Source of the DNA: Avibacterium sp. 20-132
GTDB taxonomy: Bacteria > Pseudomonadota > Gammaproteobacteria > Enterobacterales > Pasteurellaceae
Reading direction: 5' to 3'
Length of the DNA stretch: 64,000 nucleotides
Assembly: GCF_023611925.1 (NCBI RefSeq)
Contig: NZ_CP091456.1
Span: 1,178,001-1,242,000, forward strand
The number at the start of each line of letters is the position of its first letter. Position 1 is the first letter of the stretch. The notes under the pieces were generated by a model, which saw only the letters and a program-made list of their open reading frames with translations, did not search any database and had not been told where the DNA came from. The position numbers were made by a program, and so were the translations under genes. This document shows, one piece after another, positions 52,621 through 63,842 of the stretch.

Positions 52621-54569
52621 TGATTGCGGAATTAGGAAATTATGCGTTAGCCCTAAGTTTAGGCATTGCATTATTATTGGCGATATTCCCTTTATATGGG
52701 GCAGAAAAAAATAATGTCCAACTGATGGCATTAGCACGTCCAATGACCTATGGATTATTTGTGGCATTGAGTTTGGCATTTGCGTGCTTATTTTATCTAT
52801 TCGCGACCAATGATTTTTCTGTGCAATATGTGGTCAATAATTCAAATACAACGTTACCTTTGGCTTATCGCTTATCTGCGGTATGGGGATCGCACGAAGG
52901 CTCATTATTGCTATGGATTTGGTTGCTCACCTTATGGAGTGCTGCGGTAGCCTTTTTCAGCAAGCCGTTACCGCAAGAAGCGGTTGCGCGCGTGTTAGGC
53001 GTGATGGGGGTTATTACGATTGGTTTTTTGATTTTTGTTCTCTTCACATCGAACCCTTTTACACGTACCTTTCCAAATTTTCCAGTGGAAGGGCGAGAAT
53101 TAAATCCTTTATTGCAAGATGTGGGCTTAATTTTCCACCCGCCCCTGCTTTATATGGGCTATGTGGGATTTTCAGTGGCATTTGCTTTTTCCATTGCCTC
53201 ATTAATGACGGGCAAACTGGATACCGCGTGGGCAAGATGGTCAAGACCTTGGACAATGGCCGCTTGGGTGTTTTTAACCTTAGGGATCGTACTTGGTTCT
53301 TGGTGGGCGTATTATGAACTCGGCTGGGGCGGCTGGTGGTTCTGGGATCCGGTAGAAAACGCCTCATTAATGCCTTGGTTGGCAGGAACGGCGTTATTGC
53401 ATTCGCTTGCGGTAACCGAAAAGCGGGGAGCATTTAAAGCTTGGACAGTATTGCTGGCGATTTTAGCCTTTTCCCTTTGTTTGCTCGGCACATTCCTTGT
53501 GCGTTCGGGTATTTTAGTGTCTGTACACGCCTTTGCTTCTGATCCAACCCGTGGACTCTATATTTTAGCGTATTTGATCGTCGTGATTGGTGGCTCACTG
53601 ACCTTGTATGCTTACAAAGGCAACCGCATTCGTTCAAGAGATAATGCAGAACGTTATTCGCGCGAAACGATGTTGTTACTCAATAATATCCTTTTAATGA
53701 CCGCACTTGCTGTGGTGTTTTTAGGTACATTATTGCCTTTAGTGCATAAACAACTTGGCTTGGGGAGCATTTCTATCGGTGCGCCATTCTTCGATCAAAT
53801 GTTCCTTTATATTATGATCCCTTTTGCTTTATTACTTGGTATTGGACCGTTGGTAAAATGGCGTAGAGATCAATTTTCTGCTATCCGAACGCCGGTCATT
53901 CTTAGCCTAATTTTGATGTTAATTGCGGGGGTTGCGTTGCCTTATTGGTTACAAGATCGTATCACGGCAACCTCTGTGCTAGGCGTGATGATGTCGGTGA
54001 TCATCACCGTATTAGCCTTATACGAATTACAACAGCGAGCTACTCACCGCCATCACTTTTTTGCAGGGCTAAGTAAACTTTCCCGTTCCCATTGGGGAAT
54101 GGTGTTGGCACATCTCGGCGTGGCGATGACCGTCTGGGGGATTGCCTTTAGCCAAAATTACAGCATTGAACGTGATGTGCGAATGAACGTTGGTGATAGC
54201 ATTGAGATTGCAGGCTATGATTTTAAATTCCAAGGGATTAGTGATGCGAATGGGCCAAACTATCTTGGTGGCAAGGCAGAAATTGAAATCAGTAAAAATG
54301 GTCAATATGAAGCCACGCTGTATGCTGAAAAACGCTTTTACACGGTAAGTAAAATGTCAATGACAGAAGCGGCGATTGATTGGGGCTTTGCACGCGATCT
54401 CTATGTGGCATTAGGTGAAAGCCTTGGCAACGGCGCGTGGGCATTACGTTTATATTATAAACCGTTTATTCGTTGGATTTGGCTCGGTGGTCTCTTTATG
54501 GCGTTAGGCGGCTTGCTCTGTATGCTTGATCGACGTTACCGTTTCAAACAGTTATTAACGAAGGCTTAA
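52620..54569 (+). CDS. ccmF: Heme lyase subunit CcmF
   Basis: Large membrane subunit of the cytochrome c heme lyase. 649 residues with about 14-15 helices. The WWD signature is LGWGGWWFWDPVENASLMPW; heme-ligand histidine regions are WGSHEGSLLLW, FHPPLLYMGY, and LLHSLAVTEKRG. It is preceded by ccmE without a gap. Confidence 0.97.
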   Translation: MIAELGNYALALSLGIALLLAIFPLYGAEKNNVQLMALARPMTYGLFVALSLAFACLFYLFATNDFSVQYVVNNSNTTLPLAYRLSAVWGSHEGSLLLWIWLLTLWSAAVAFFSKPLPQEAVARVLGVMGVITIGFLIFVLFTSNPFTRTFPNFPVEGRELNPLLQDVGLIFHPPLLYMGYVGFSVAFAFSIASLMTGKLDTAWARWSRPWTMAAWVFLTLGIVLGSWWAYYELGWGGWWFWDPVENASLMPWLAGTALLHSLAVTEKRGAFKAWTVLLAILAFSLCLLGTFLVRSGILVSVHAFASDPTRGLYILAYLIVVIGGSLTLYAYKGNRIRSRDNAERYSRETMLLLNNILLMTALAVVFLGTLLPLVHKQLGLGSISIGAPFFDQMFLYIMIPFALLLGIGPLVKWRRDQFSAIRTPVILSLILMLIAGVALPYWLQDRITATSVLGVMMSVIITVLALYELQQRATHRHHFFAGLSKLSRSHWGMVLAHLGVAMTVWGIAFSQNYSIERDVRMNVGDSIEIAGYDFKFQGISDANGPNYLGGKAEIEISKNGQYEATLYAEKRFYTVSKMSMTEAAIDWGFARDLYVALGESLGNGAWALRLYYKPFIRWIWLGGLFMALGGLLCMLDRRYRFKQLLTKA

Positions 54570-54588
54570 ACAGAATAAGAAGGTTATA

Positions 54589-55134
54589 ATGAATAAAAAA
54601 TATGCAATTCCGCTAATTTTATTTTTGGCATTGAGTATTGCCTTTTTCGTTCAATTACAGCGTAATTCCAACGGCGATGATCCCAAAGCGTTGGAAAGTG
54701 CGTTAGTGGGAAAACCTGTGCCAACGGCAATGTTGCAAGATCTGTTTGACAACAAAACGCACGAGCAACGTATTTTTCAGCAAGGCAAGCCAATCTTATT
54801 GAATGTATGGGCAACTTGGTGTCCCACCTGCTACGCGGAACATCAATATTTAAATCAGCTTCATTCACAAGGGATAACCATTATCGGGGTAGATTATAAA
54901 GACAAAACGGATAAGGCGATTAAATGGTTAAAAGAGTTAGGCAATCCTTATCAGCTTGTGATTAAAGATGAAAAAGGGGCTTTTGGACTTGATTTAGGCG
55001 TCTATGGCGCACCAGAAACCTTCATTATTGATGGCAAAGGCATCATTCATTATCGCTATGCAGGTGATGTGAACGAAAAAGTCTGGCAAAGCACGTTACA
55101 GCCAATTTATCAAAAATTAATGGAACAAAAATAA
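54589..55134 (+). CDS. dsbE: Thiol:disulfide interchange protein DsbE (CcmG)
   Basis: Membrane-anchored thioredoxin that reduces the apocytochrome CXXCH cysteines. 181 residues, one N-terminal helix (about 5-22), active site WATWCPTC near residue 82, and the cis-proline region GVYGAPETFIID. Its stop overlaps the ccmH start (TAATG). Confidence 0.95.
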   Translation: MNKKYAIPLILFLALSIAFFVQLQRNSNGDDPKALESALVGKPVPTAMLQDLFDNKTHEQRIFQQGKPILLNVWATWCPTCYAEHQYLNQLHSQGITIIGVDYKDKTDKAIKWLKELGNPYQLVIKDEKGAFGLDLGVYGAPETFIIDGKGIIHYRYAGDVNEKVWQSTLQPIYQKLMEQK

Positions 55135-55616
55135 TGCGAAAAATTCCTTATTTTTTTACCGCACTTTTATTTTTTGCTATCACCGCCAAGGCAGCGATTG
55201 AGGTGCGGAATTTTGCGTCAGCACAACAGGAACAAGATTATCAAACCCTCACCCAAGAGCTACGTTGCCCGCAGTGTCAGAACAATAATATTGCAGATTC
55301 TAATGCCACCATTGCGGTGGATATGCGCGAAAAAGTTTATCAATTGCTCAATCAAGGACAAACTAAACAGCAAGTGGTGGATTATATGGTGCAACGTTAT
55401 GGCAACTTTGTTACCTACAACCCACCGCTCACGCCAGCTACGCTATTACTTTGGATTGTACCGATTGGCTTGGTGTTATTTGGTGGTATTTTAGTGTTAC
55501 GCCGCAAACCCAAAACACAAATTCAGGCAAAGCAAAGTGCGGTACAAATGGATGATGAAAAATTAACCCAAGCAGAACAGCAACGTTTAGCAAAATTATT
55601 AGCAGATAAGGAATAA
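55134..55616 (+). CDS. ccmH: Cytochrome c maturation protein CcmH (heme lyase thioredoxin subunit)
   Basis: 160 residues with a signal peptide ending near AKA, the redox motif LRCPQCQNNNIADSN, and one C-terminal helix (ATLLLWIVPIGLVLFGGILVL). It corresponds to the N-terminal half of E. coli CcmH; the C-terminal half is the separate ccmI here. Uptake cores in both ends encode FTALL and SAV. Confidence 0.94.
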   Translation: MRKIPYFFTALLFFAITAKAAIEVRNFASAQQEQDYQTLTQELRCPQCQNNNIADSNATIAVDMREKVYQLLNQGQTKQQVVDYMVQRYGNFVTYNPPLTPATLLLWIVPIGLVLFGGILVLRRKPKTQIQAKQSAVQMDDEKLTQAEQQRLAKLLADKE

Positions 55617-55619
55617 TCA

Positions 55620-56519
55620 ATGAATTTTTGGCTCATTAGTCTAGGCGTAACACTCTTGATTACAGTGATTTGTTTCTATCCCTTATTATTTTCAAGCAAA
55701 ACCGAACAGGATAGTAATAAGCGAAATAAGTTAAATAAAGCCTTTTATCTTAATCGGTTAAAAGAACTTGAGGATGATGAACAACAAGGCTTAATTGAAG
55801 ATACCCCGCAGTTACGCACAGAATTGCAACAAACCTTATTGCAAGATATTCCTGAAAATGAACCCCTTCAACAAGATCATAAACAATATGGCAAAATTTG
55901 GTTTATTTCAGGTTTTCTTGCGTTGGTTATTCTGGCGGGATTAGGCTATATGCGTGTAGGGGCGTGGCAACAAGAGGCAATGCTTGAAAAAACTTATCAA
56001 AAATTACCGCACTTTTATGAACGCTTAAAGGAAGAAGAAAGTAAGCCAATGAATGAGCAAGAATTACAGCAGTTTGCGATGGCTTTGCGTTTGAAATTGC
56101 AAAAAGAGCCAAATAATGCAGCAGATTGGTGGACGCTTGGGCAGGCGGCAATGAATCTTAATGATGCACGTTTGGCTTATGACAGCTATGCAAGAGCGGT
56201 AAAATTAGATCCTGAAAATAAGGAATATCAGCTTTCTTATGCACGTATATTAATGTTCTCTGATGACCAAACGGATAAAAATAAAGGTATGGAGTTACTC
56301 AAAGGCGTACTGCGTAAAGATCATACGAATTTACAGGCGTTAGGTTTGTTGGCTTTTCAATATTTTGAAGCTGAAGAATATAAAATGGCTGCGGTTACTT
56401 GGGCAATGATGCTGCGTTTAATTCCCAAAGATGATCCTAGAGTCGCATTATTAGAAAAAAGTATCCGTGCAGCACGTGATGCGCAAGAAGAAAAAGAGAA
56501 GGCAAATCAGAAAAACTAA
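55620..56519 (+). CDS. ccmI: Cytochrome c maturation protein CcmI (TPR apocytochrome chaperone)
   Basis: 299 residues. Two membrane helices (about 3-22 and 95-115) flank a cytoplasmic leucine-zipper-like stretch (FYLNRLKELEDDEQQGLIED); the periplasmic TPR region begins near residue 160 (NAADWWTLGQAAMNLNDARLAYDSY...). It presents apocytochromes to CcmFH and is the last gene of the ccm operon. Confidence 0.9.
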   Translation: MNFWLISLGVTLLITVICFYPLLFSSKTEQDSNKRNKLNKAFYLNRLKELEDDEQQGLIEDTPQLRTELQQTLLQDIPENEPLQQDHKQYGKIWFISGFLALVILAGLGYMRVGAWQQEAMLEKTYQKLPHFYERLKEEESKPMNEQELQQFAMALRLKLQKEPNNAADWWTLGQAAMNLNDARLAYDSYARAVKLDPENKEYQLSYARILMFSDDQTDKNKGMELLKGVLRKDHTNLQALGLLAFQYFEAEEYKMAAVTWAMMLRLIPKDDPRVALLEKSIRAARDAQEEKEKANQKN

Positions 56520-56637
56520 TGATGTGTGGCGTCGCGCCATTTGAAATACGCTAATCTTATCTTTTTCCTATTTGAGCGATAATTCCACATTTTACTGAAA
56601 AAATGATATAGTGGAGCGATTGTTGCGTGGAGGATAA

Positions 56638-57033
56638 ATGAATTCATTATTTTTAGGTTTTCATCATATTGCGATTATTGCGTCAGATTATGCAAAATCT
56701 AAACATTTTTACACGCAAATTTTGCAGGCAAAGGTGATTCAAGAAACCTATCGAGCAGAGCGAGACAGCTATAAACTGGATCTTGCTTTGCCCGATGGCA
56801 GTCAAATTGAGCTGTTTTCCTTTCCCAACCCGCCAGCCAGAGTGACAAAACCAGAAGCTTGCGGTTTACGCCATTTGGCATTTAAAGTAAAGCATATTCA
56901 TCAAGTTGTGGCGTATTTAGCCCAACATTGCATTTTTTGTGAACCTATCAGAGTCGATGAATTAACGGGTAAGCAGTTTACCTTTTTTCAAGATCCAGAT
57001 GGGTTACCTTTGGAACTATACGAAATTGAGTAA
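56638..57033 (+). CDS. VOC-family protein, YaeR/GloA2-like
   Basis: 131 residues of the glyoxalase/dioxygenase fold, closely resembling E. coli YaeR: FHHIAIIASDYAKSKHFYT, IELFSFPNPPARVTKPEACG, LRHLAFKV and TFFQDPDGLPLELYE. Likely metal ligands are the first His, the Glu of IELFSF, the His of RHLAF and the Glu near the C-terminus. The substrate is unknown. It starts well (GTGGAGGATAA before the ATG) and is followed closely by an unrelated secreted-protein gene. Confidence 0.85.
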   Translation: MNSLFLGFHHIAIIASDYAKSKHFYTQILQAKVIQETYRAERDSYKLDLALPDGSQIELFSFPNPPARVTKPEACGLRHLAFKVKHIHQVVAYLAQHCIFCEPIRVDELTGKQFTFFQDPDGLPLELYEIE

Positions 57034-57049
57034 AATATTTGGTAACAAA

Positions 57050-57625
57050 ATGAAAAAGTTAAATATAGCAACGGCTATCTTCCTTAGCTTTTCTAGCCAT
57101 TTCATTATGGCAGTTGAAGAAACGGCAGAGCCTTCTGGTTATGTGGAAGTTTTTCGTTTTTCTGAAAGTGAGCCAGAAAATCAAACCTATGTGAGCAAGG
57201 AAGAATCGAAGCTTCTTAATCCTAAGAAAATGAGCGATGCAGAAAAACTCGCCAAAAGTATTGAGTTTGAAGTGTATGAGGTGAGTGAAAATCGTGTTGC
57301 ACACACGGTATTCAAATCTGGTGCGGGGATTTGTCGAGGGTTTAGATCACATTATGGCGTTGATATGACCGATTCTCGTACTTATTATATTGACCAAGCT
57401 AATAATGAATATTATGCAAGCATTGCAGGTGCCACCATTTATTCTAAAAATGCGCCAGAAAATGTGCAATATGCGCCTGTATTTAACATTCAAGATGAAA
57501 AAATTGCACAGCAGGTGCAAGATGAAGAAAATAAATACGGTAAACAAGTTGCAACACAAAATATTGCAAAAAATTCAGAAATGCTGAAAAAAACAATTTG
57601 TAAACAAGATTATTATCGTCGTTGA
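57050..57625 (+). CDS. Secreted protein of unknown function
   Basis: I choose the ATG at 57050 (MKKLNIATAIFLSFSSHFIM), which gives a clean signal peptide with likely cleavage after IMA near residue 21; the longer frame from 56999 overlaps the preceding gene. 191 residues. The mature protein is charged with no membrane helix; it has three cysteines (one in the signal-proximal half, in GAGICRGF, and one near the end, in KKTICKQDYY). No domain is recognised. The C-terminus is helical and lysine-rich. Neighbours give no clue. Confidence 0.65.
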   Translation: MKKLNIATAIFLSFSSHFIMAVEETAEPSGYVEVFRFSESEPENQTYVSKEESKLLNPKKMSDAEKLAKSIEFEVYEVSENRVAHTVFKSGAGICRGFRSHYGVDMTDSRTYYIDQANNEYYASIAGATIYSKNAPENVQYAPVFNIQDEKIAQQVQDEENKYGKQVATQNIAKNSEMLKKTICKQDYYRR

Positions 57626-57724
57626 AAATGAAAATACGAGAAAGCGACCGCGGTGTTACTCGTCGTACATAAGGAAGCGGCAACGCTGTATGATTTTTAT
57701 TTGGAATGACGATAACATACTGAG

Positions 57725-57746
57725 AGGGAAGGGGAATACCTTCCCT
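57725..57746. terminator. Terminator between the secreted-protein gene and hda
   Basis: AGGGAAGG (57725-57732) pairs with CCTTCCCT (57739-57746) around a 6-nt loop. It adjoins the hda stop and can serve both convergent genes. Confidence 0.7.
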
Positions 57747-58436
57747 TTATAGTTTTAAAATCTCTTTCACGAAAGGAATCGTCAGTTTACGCTGTGCTTG
57801 TAAAGAGGCTTTATCTAAGTCTGCCAATGCTTGGAACAGCGTGTGCATATCACGATTAAGGCGTTTTAGCAGAAAATTAGCGGTTTCATCGGGCAGTTCT
57901 ATGCCACGAGAATGTGCTTTTTGTTGTAATACCTTGATTTTCTGTTCATCATCTAAAGATACAAGCTGATAACTTTCCCCCCAAGATAAACGTGATCTCA
58001 AATCAGGCAATTTCGCTGGTAGCGCATTTGGTGATTGATTGGCACTGATGAGTAAAATACCTCGCCCTTGTTCTCGCATACGATTAATCAGATCAAAAAT
58101 TGCGAGTTCCCATTCATCATTACCAATCACAGCTTGAATATCATCTAAGCAGACCAAATCTTGCTGCTCCAAATTTTCCAGCACTTCAGGGGAGAAATAT
58201 TGTGATTTGCTTAATGGTACATAAATAGAAGGGCGTTGCTGCACTAAAAATTCATTAGAACAGGCTTTTAGCAAATGGGTTTTGCCGCTACTTTTTGTTC
58301 CCCATATATAGAAAAATTGCTGTTTTAATTCAGTAAAATTTTTATGCAAGGAATCGAGCAACAATAAATTATTGTCAGCATAAAAATTATCTAGAGTTTC
58401 TTCATCAATTTGATGAATGGGAAGCGGTAACTGCAA
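57747..58436 (-). CDS. hda: DnaA regulatory inactivator Hda
   Basis: AAA+ protein that, with the beta clamp, converts DnaA-ATP to DnaA-ADP. 229 residues. The clamp-binding motif QLPLP is at the extreme N-terminus; the Walker A is IWGTKSSGKTHLLKAC (a degenerate P-loop), Walker B LVCLDDIQAVIG, and the sensor region ILLISANQSPNALPAKLPDLR with DLRSRL. The start codon is a TTG at 58436 with no clear ribosome site and no ATG in frame nearby, which suggests deliberately low expression. An uptake core lies just upstream. Confidence 0.92.
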   Translation of the reverse strand: MQLPLPIHQIDEETLDNFYADNNLLLLDSLHKNFTELKQQFFYIWGTKSSGKTHLLKACSNEFLVQQRPSIYVPLSKSQYFSPEVLENLEQQDLVCLDDIQAVIGNDEWELAIFDLINRMREQGRGILLISANQSPNALPAKLPDLRSRLSWGESYQLVSLDDEQKIKVLQQKAHSRGIELPDETANFLLKRLNRDMHTLFQALADLDKASLQAQRKLTIPFVKEILKL

Positions 58437-58487
58437 ATCTAATAACCAATGTGTTCGTAAACTAAAGTGCGGTAAGAATATACAAAA

Positions 58488-58520
58488 AAAATAGGGATAA
58501 ATAAAGCCTACCCCTATTTT
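58488..58520 (-). terminator. Terminator of uraA
   Basis: AAAATAGGG (58488-58496) pairs with CCCTATTTT (58512-58520). On the minus strand a T-run follows the second arm, 23 bp beyond the uraA stop. Confidence 0.75.
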
Positions 58521-58542
58521 CTACGTTGAATTTGGTGAAATT

Positions 58543-59796
58543 TTATTCTTGAATTTCTACCTGATCTTTCGCTTTTGGCAAAATCAGGTTAAGAAGGATC
58601 GCCACAACCGCACACAAACTAATACCTTTTAATGAAATTTCGCCGAAGTTCACGAACATTCCACCAATACCAAAAGTCATCACCACAGAAATAATGCACA
58701 GATTGCGTGCTTCGGTAACATCGACTTTGCCACGGATCAAGGTACTCATTCCGACCACTGCAATAGAGCCAAATACCAGCATCATTATGCCTCCCATTAC
58801 GATGGTTGGAATGGTGGAAAGAAATGCCCCCACTTTTCCACAGAAAGAAATGGCAATTGCCCATACGGCAGCCCACGTCATAATCGTTGGATTGAAGTTA
58901 CGGGTAAGCATAACAGCCCCTGTTACTTCCGCATAGGTGGTATTTGGTGGACCACCTAATAATGATGCCGCAGTGGTTGCGACACCATCACCGAGTAATG
59001 TGCGGTGTAATCCCGGTTTTTTCAGAAAATCTTTACTCGTTACGGAGCTAATCGCCATAATTCCGCCAACGTGTTCTACCGCAGGAGCAATCGCAATTGG
59101 AAGTAAGTATAAAATGGCTTCTAGCTTAAATTCTGGCGTGGTGATATGCGGTAAACTAAACCAAGGGGCATCAAGGACAGGCTGGAAATTAATTAAGCCT
59201 AAGAATAAGCATAAAATATAACCGACCGTAATACCAAACATAATTGGAATCAGTTTCATTATTCCTTTAGCAAAAACCGCCACTGCCAGTGTCGTTAAGA
59301 GTGTTGCCATAGAAACTAAAACTGCATCATTATATTGATATGCTGAGTTTTTCCCAAGTGCCATATCTACCGCAACAGGTGCAAGTCCCATACCGATAAT
59401 AATAATAACAGGGCCTACCACGACAGGCGGAAAGATCTTTTGTAAGGCTTCCGCACCTTTTAGTTTTACCAGTGTGCTTAACGCAAAATAGACTAAGCCA
59501 GTGCAAGCTAGCCCGCCCATTGTTACGGCAATCCCCCAAGTCGCAACGCCATATTGGATTGGCGCAATAAAAGCAAAAGAAGAAGCAAGAAAAATGGGGA
59601 CTTGTTTACCCGTGCATAATTGGAAAAGTAATGTTCCTACCCCTGCAGTTAATAATGCGGTATTTGCATCTAAGCCTGTAATAAGGGGAACAAGTACTAG
59701 TGCGCCAAAAGCAACAAATAACATTTGCAAGCCTACAAAGGCTTGTTTGGCTTTGTTTTCCACCTCAATAGGTGCATTTGGATTGGTTTTTATCAT
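58543..59796 (-). CDS. uraA: Uracil permease UraA
   Basis: Uracil:proton symporter of the NAT/NCS2 family with about 14 helices. I choose the ATG at 59796 (MIKTNPNAPIEVENKAKQAF), giving 417 residues, close to the family norm; in-frame starts at 59850 and 59859 would add a basic extension. Substrate motifs are FIAPIQYG, LLPIAIAPAVEHVGGI and the NAT-like GGPPNTTYAEVTGAV. It follows upp through a hairpin. Confidence 0.94.
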   Translation of the reverse strand: MIKTNPNAPIEVENKAKQAFVGLQMLFVAFGALVLVPLITGLDANTALLTAGVGTLLFQLCTGKQVPIFLASSFAFIAPIQYGVATWGIAVTMGGLACTGLVYFALSTLVKLKGAEALQKIFPPVVVGPVIIIIGMGLAPVAVDMALGKNSAYQYNDAVLVSMATLLTTLAVAVFAKGIMKLIPIMFGITVGYILCLFLGLINFQPVLDAPWFSLPHITTPEFKLEAILYLLPIAIAPAVEHVGGIMAISSVTSKDFLKKPGLHRTLLGDGVATTAASLLGGPPNTTYAEVTGAVMLTRNFNPTIMTWAAVWAIAISFCGKVGAFLSTIPTIVMGGIMMLVFGSIAVVGMSTLIRGKVDVTEARNLCIISVVMTFGIGGMFVNFGEISLKGISLCAVVAILLNLILPKAKDQVEIQE

Positions 59797-59864
59797 TTTA
59801 AGTTTCAACTCTCTGTCTGAATTAACTTTAAAAAAACGTTTTATTTGCATAAAACGCACGGAAA

Positions 59865-59888
59865 AAAAACGGCATAAATGCCGTTTTT
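59865..59888 (-). terminator. Intrinsic hairpin between upp and uraA
   Basis: AAAAACGGCA (59865-59874) pairs perfectly with TGCCGTTTTT (59879-59888) around a 4-nt loop, with a T-run on the minus strand. It lies just after the upp stop, so only part of the transcripts should reach uraA. Confidence 0.85.
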
Positions 59889-59895
59889 AAAAAGA

Positions 59896-60522
59896 TTATT
59901 TTGTACCAAAAATTTTATCACCGGCATCACCTAAGCCCGGGATAATATAGCCTTGTTCATTTAATTTTTGATCGATAGAAGCGGTATATAATTCTACATC
60001 TGGATGGGCTTTTTCTAATGCGGCAATGCCTTCAGGTGCGGCTACTAACACTAATACTTTAATTTGGTTACAGCCTTTTTCTTTTAATAAATCAATTGTG
60101 GCAATCATTGATCCCCCTGTTGCTAACATAGGATCAACGACAATGGCTAAACGTTCTTCTAAATCGCTTGCTAATTTTTGGAAATAAGGAACTGGCTCAA
60201 GGGTTTCCTCATTACGATACATACCAACTACGCTAATTCTCGCACTTGGAATATGCTCTAACACTCCGTCCATCATTCCTAAACCAGCACGTAAAATCGG
60301 CACAACCGTCACTTTTTTGCCTTTAATTCGATCTACTTCTACAGGCCCACACCAACCATCAATAATCACTTTTTCAGTTTCTAAATCAGCGGTTGCTTCA
60401 TAGGTTAATAAACTCCCTACTTCAGTAGCGAGTTCACGGAAGTGTTTGGTACTAACATCAGCCGCACGCATTAAACCTAATTTGTGTTTCACTAATGGAT
60501 GTTTAACTTCAACAATTTTCAT
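59896..60522 (-). CDS. upp: Uracil phosphoribosyltransferase
   Basis: Salvages uracil to UMP with PRPP. 208 residues, starting [19 protein letters not shown]; the PRPP loop is [18 protein letters not shown] and the uracil-binding end is [18 protein letters not shown]. Its partner uraA follows, so uptake and salvage are coupled. Confidence 0.98.
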   Translation of the reverse strand: MKIVEVKHPLVKHKLGLMRAADVSTKHFRELATEVGSLLTYEATADLETEKVIIDGWCGPVEVDRIKGKKVTVVPILRAGLGMMDGVLEHIPSARISVVGMYRNEETLEPVPYFQKLASDLEERLAIVVDPMLATGGSMIATIDLLKEKGCNQIKVLVLVAAPEGIAALEKAHPDVELYTASIDQKLNEQGYIIPGLGDAGDKIFGTK

Positions 60523-60672
60523 CTTTAACCCCTTATTCGACCCGTAAAAATAAAATCGACAAATTCTAAATCAAAGTGATCAAAATGAACAGCAAAATTA
60601 TGCAAAATCAATGAAAAAAGTGCGGTGTTTTTTCATTCATTTTTTTGATGTCTCACTCATATAAAGAAAGAG

Positions 60673-61176
60673 CTAGACTGGGAAAGAGAAATTATCAAGA
60701 AATAACTCTTTGATTTGTAAAACATATCCTTTGAGGTCAAAATCTGAATAACGTGCATATAAGCCAGTTTCAGGATCTTGTCGCCAATAAAGAGAGGTGC
60801 GTTGTATGGGTTGTTTGAATAACCACAAGCCAATAGGTTCATTATCTAGTTGCAATACATATTGTGCGACGTTATCAACGGTATCTTTAGGCAGGCGTGT
60901 TTGTGCAAAAATCCAAGGGATGTCATCGCCTTTCAGCAATACTTCGCGTAGCCAGACATCATTAAGTGCGGTGCTTTTTTCGGAAGTTTTTGTCGAGGAA
61001 TTTGTTTGCCAGCCCTGATGAATGACCTCCACGGAAAGTTGCTGGCAGGCTTGTTGCAATTTCTGCGTTAGCGAACCTTGATGCTGTATCCATTGCGCTA
61101 TTTCAGGTGTGGCAAAATGCCCTGATGTTTGCCAATCAGGGCGAGAGAGTAATTGACGATAGTGTGCAAAATTCAT
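60673..61176 (-). CDS. ubiC: Chorismate pyruvate-lyase UbiC
   Basis: Converts chorismate to 4-hydroxybenzoate and pyruvate, the first step of ubiquinone synthesis. 167 residues, the usual size. Similarity to E. coli UbiC lies in WLREVLLKGDDIPWIFAQTRLP (the arginine and the following loop bind product) and in the C-terminal KGYVLQIKELFL with the catalytic glutamate. It begins 9 bp after hisIE, in the same direction, as though in the his transcript; no ubiA follows. Confidence 0.88.
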   Translation of the reverse strand: MNFAHYRQLLSRPDWQTSGHFATPEIAQWIQHQGSLTQKLQQACQQLSVEVIHQGWQTNSSTKTSEKSTALNDVWLREVLLKGDDIPWIFAQTRLPKDTVDNVAQYVLQLDNEPIGLWLFKQPIQRTSLYWRQDPETGLYARYSDFDLKGYVLQIKELFLDNFSFPV

Positions 61177-61185
61177 TTTTTAGAC

Positions 61186-61812
61186 TTATTTTTGATGCCG
61201 TTCTTTCAGCTTCGCAATCACATCTGCCCAGCTTAAATTCGCGTCTTGCAGTAACACGGTTAAGTGATAGGCTAAATCTGCTGCCTCGCAAATGGTTTCC
61301 TCACGATCTTTTACTGTCGCTGCCAGTGCGGTTTCCACCCCTTCTTCCCCCACTTTTTGTGCGATGCGTTTTGTGCCGCGTGAATACAAATGGGCGGTGT
61401 AAGAGCTTTCAGGATCAGCCCCTTTGCGGCTCGCAATTAAACGTTCTAATTTACTAAAAAAGATCCAATCTGGCTCATCTTGTTTTTCAAATTGATGAAA
61501 ACAACTTTCCGCCCCAGTATGACAAGTTTCGCCAATGGGATTAGCAAGGATTAATAAGGTGTCATTATCACAATCCAAACTCATATCCACCACATTAAGA
61601 AAATGCCCTGAAGTTTCTCCTTTTGTCCAAAGACGTTGCTTGGTGCGAGAATAAAAGGTAACCCGTTTTTCTGAAAGGGTTTTTTCTAGTGCTTCTGGGT
61701 TCATATAGCCTAGCATTAGCACTTCGCAAGTCGTCGCATTTTGCACGATAACCGGAAGTAAACCGTCCACTTTTTGCCAGTCTATGTTGGCGTTTAATAC
61801 TTGATTTGTCAT
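61186..61812 (-). CDS. hisI: Bifunctional phosphoribosyl-AMP cyclohydrolase / phosphoribosyl-ATP pyrophosphatase
   Basis: HisIE fusion for steps 2 and 3 of histidine synthesis. I choose the ATG at 61812, right after the hisF stop with GAGG ahead of it; 208 residues. HisI part with [25 protein letters not shown] and the zinc-ligand run [12 protein letters not shown]; HisE part from about residue 115, with [18 protein letters not shown] and [13 protein letters not shown]. Confidence 0.97.
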   Translation of the reverse strand: MTNQVLNANIDWQKVDGLLPVIVQNATTCEVLMLGYMNPEALEKTLSEKRVTFYSRTKQRLWTKGETSGHFLNVVDMSLDCDNDTLLILANPIGETCHTGAESCFHQFEKQDEPDWIFFSKLERLIASRKGADPESSYTAHLYSRGTKRIAQKVGEEGVETALAATVKDREETICEAADLAYHLTVLLQDANLSWADVIAKLKERHQK

Positions 61813-61813
61813 T

Positions 61814-63841
<2,028 letters not shown>

Positions 63842-63842
<1 letters not shown>

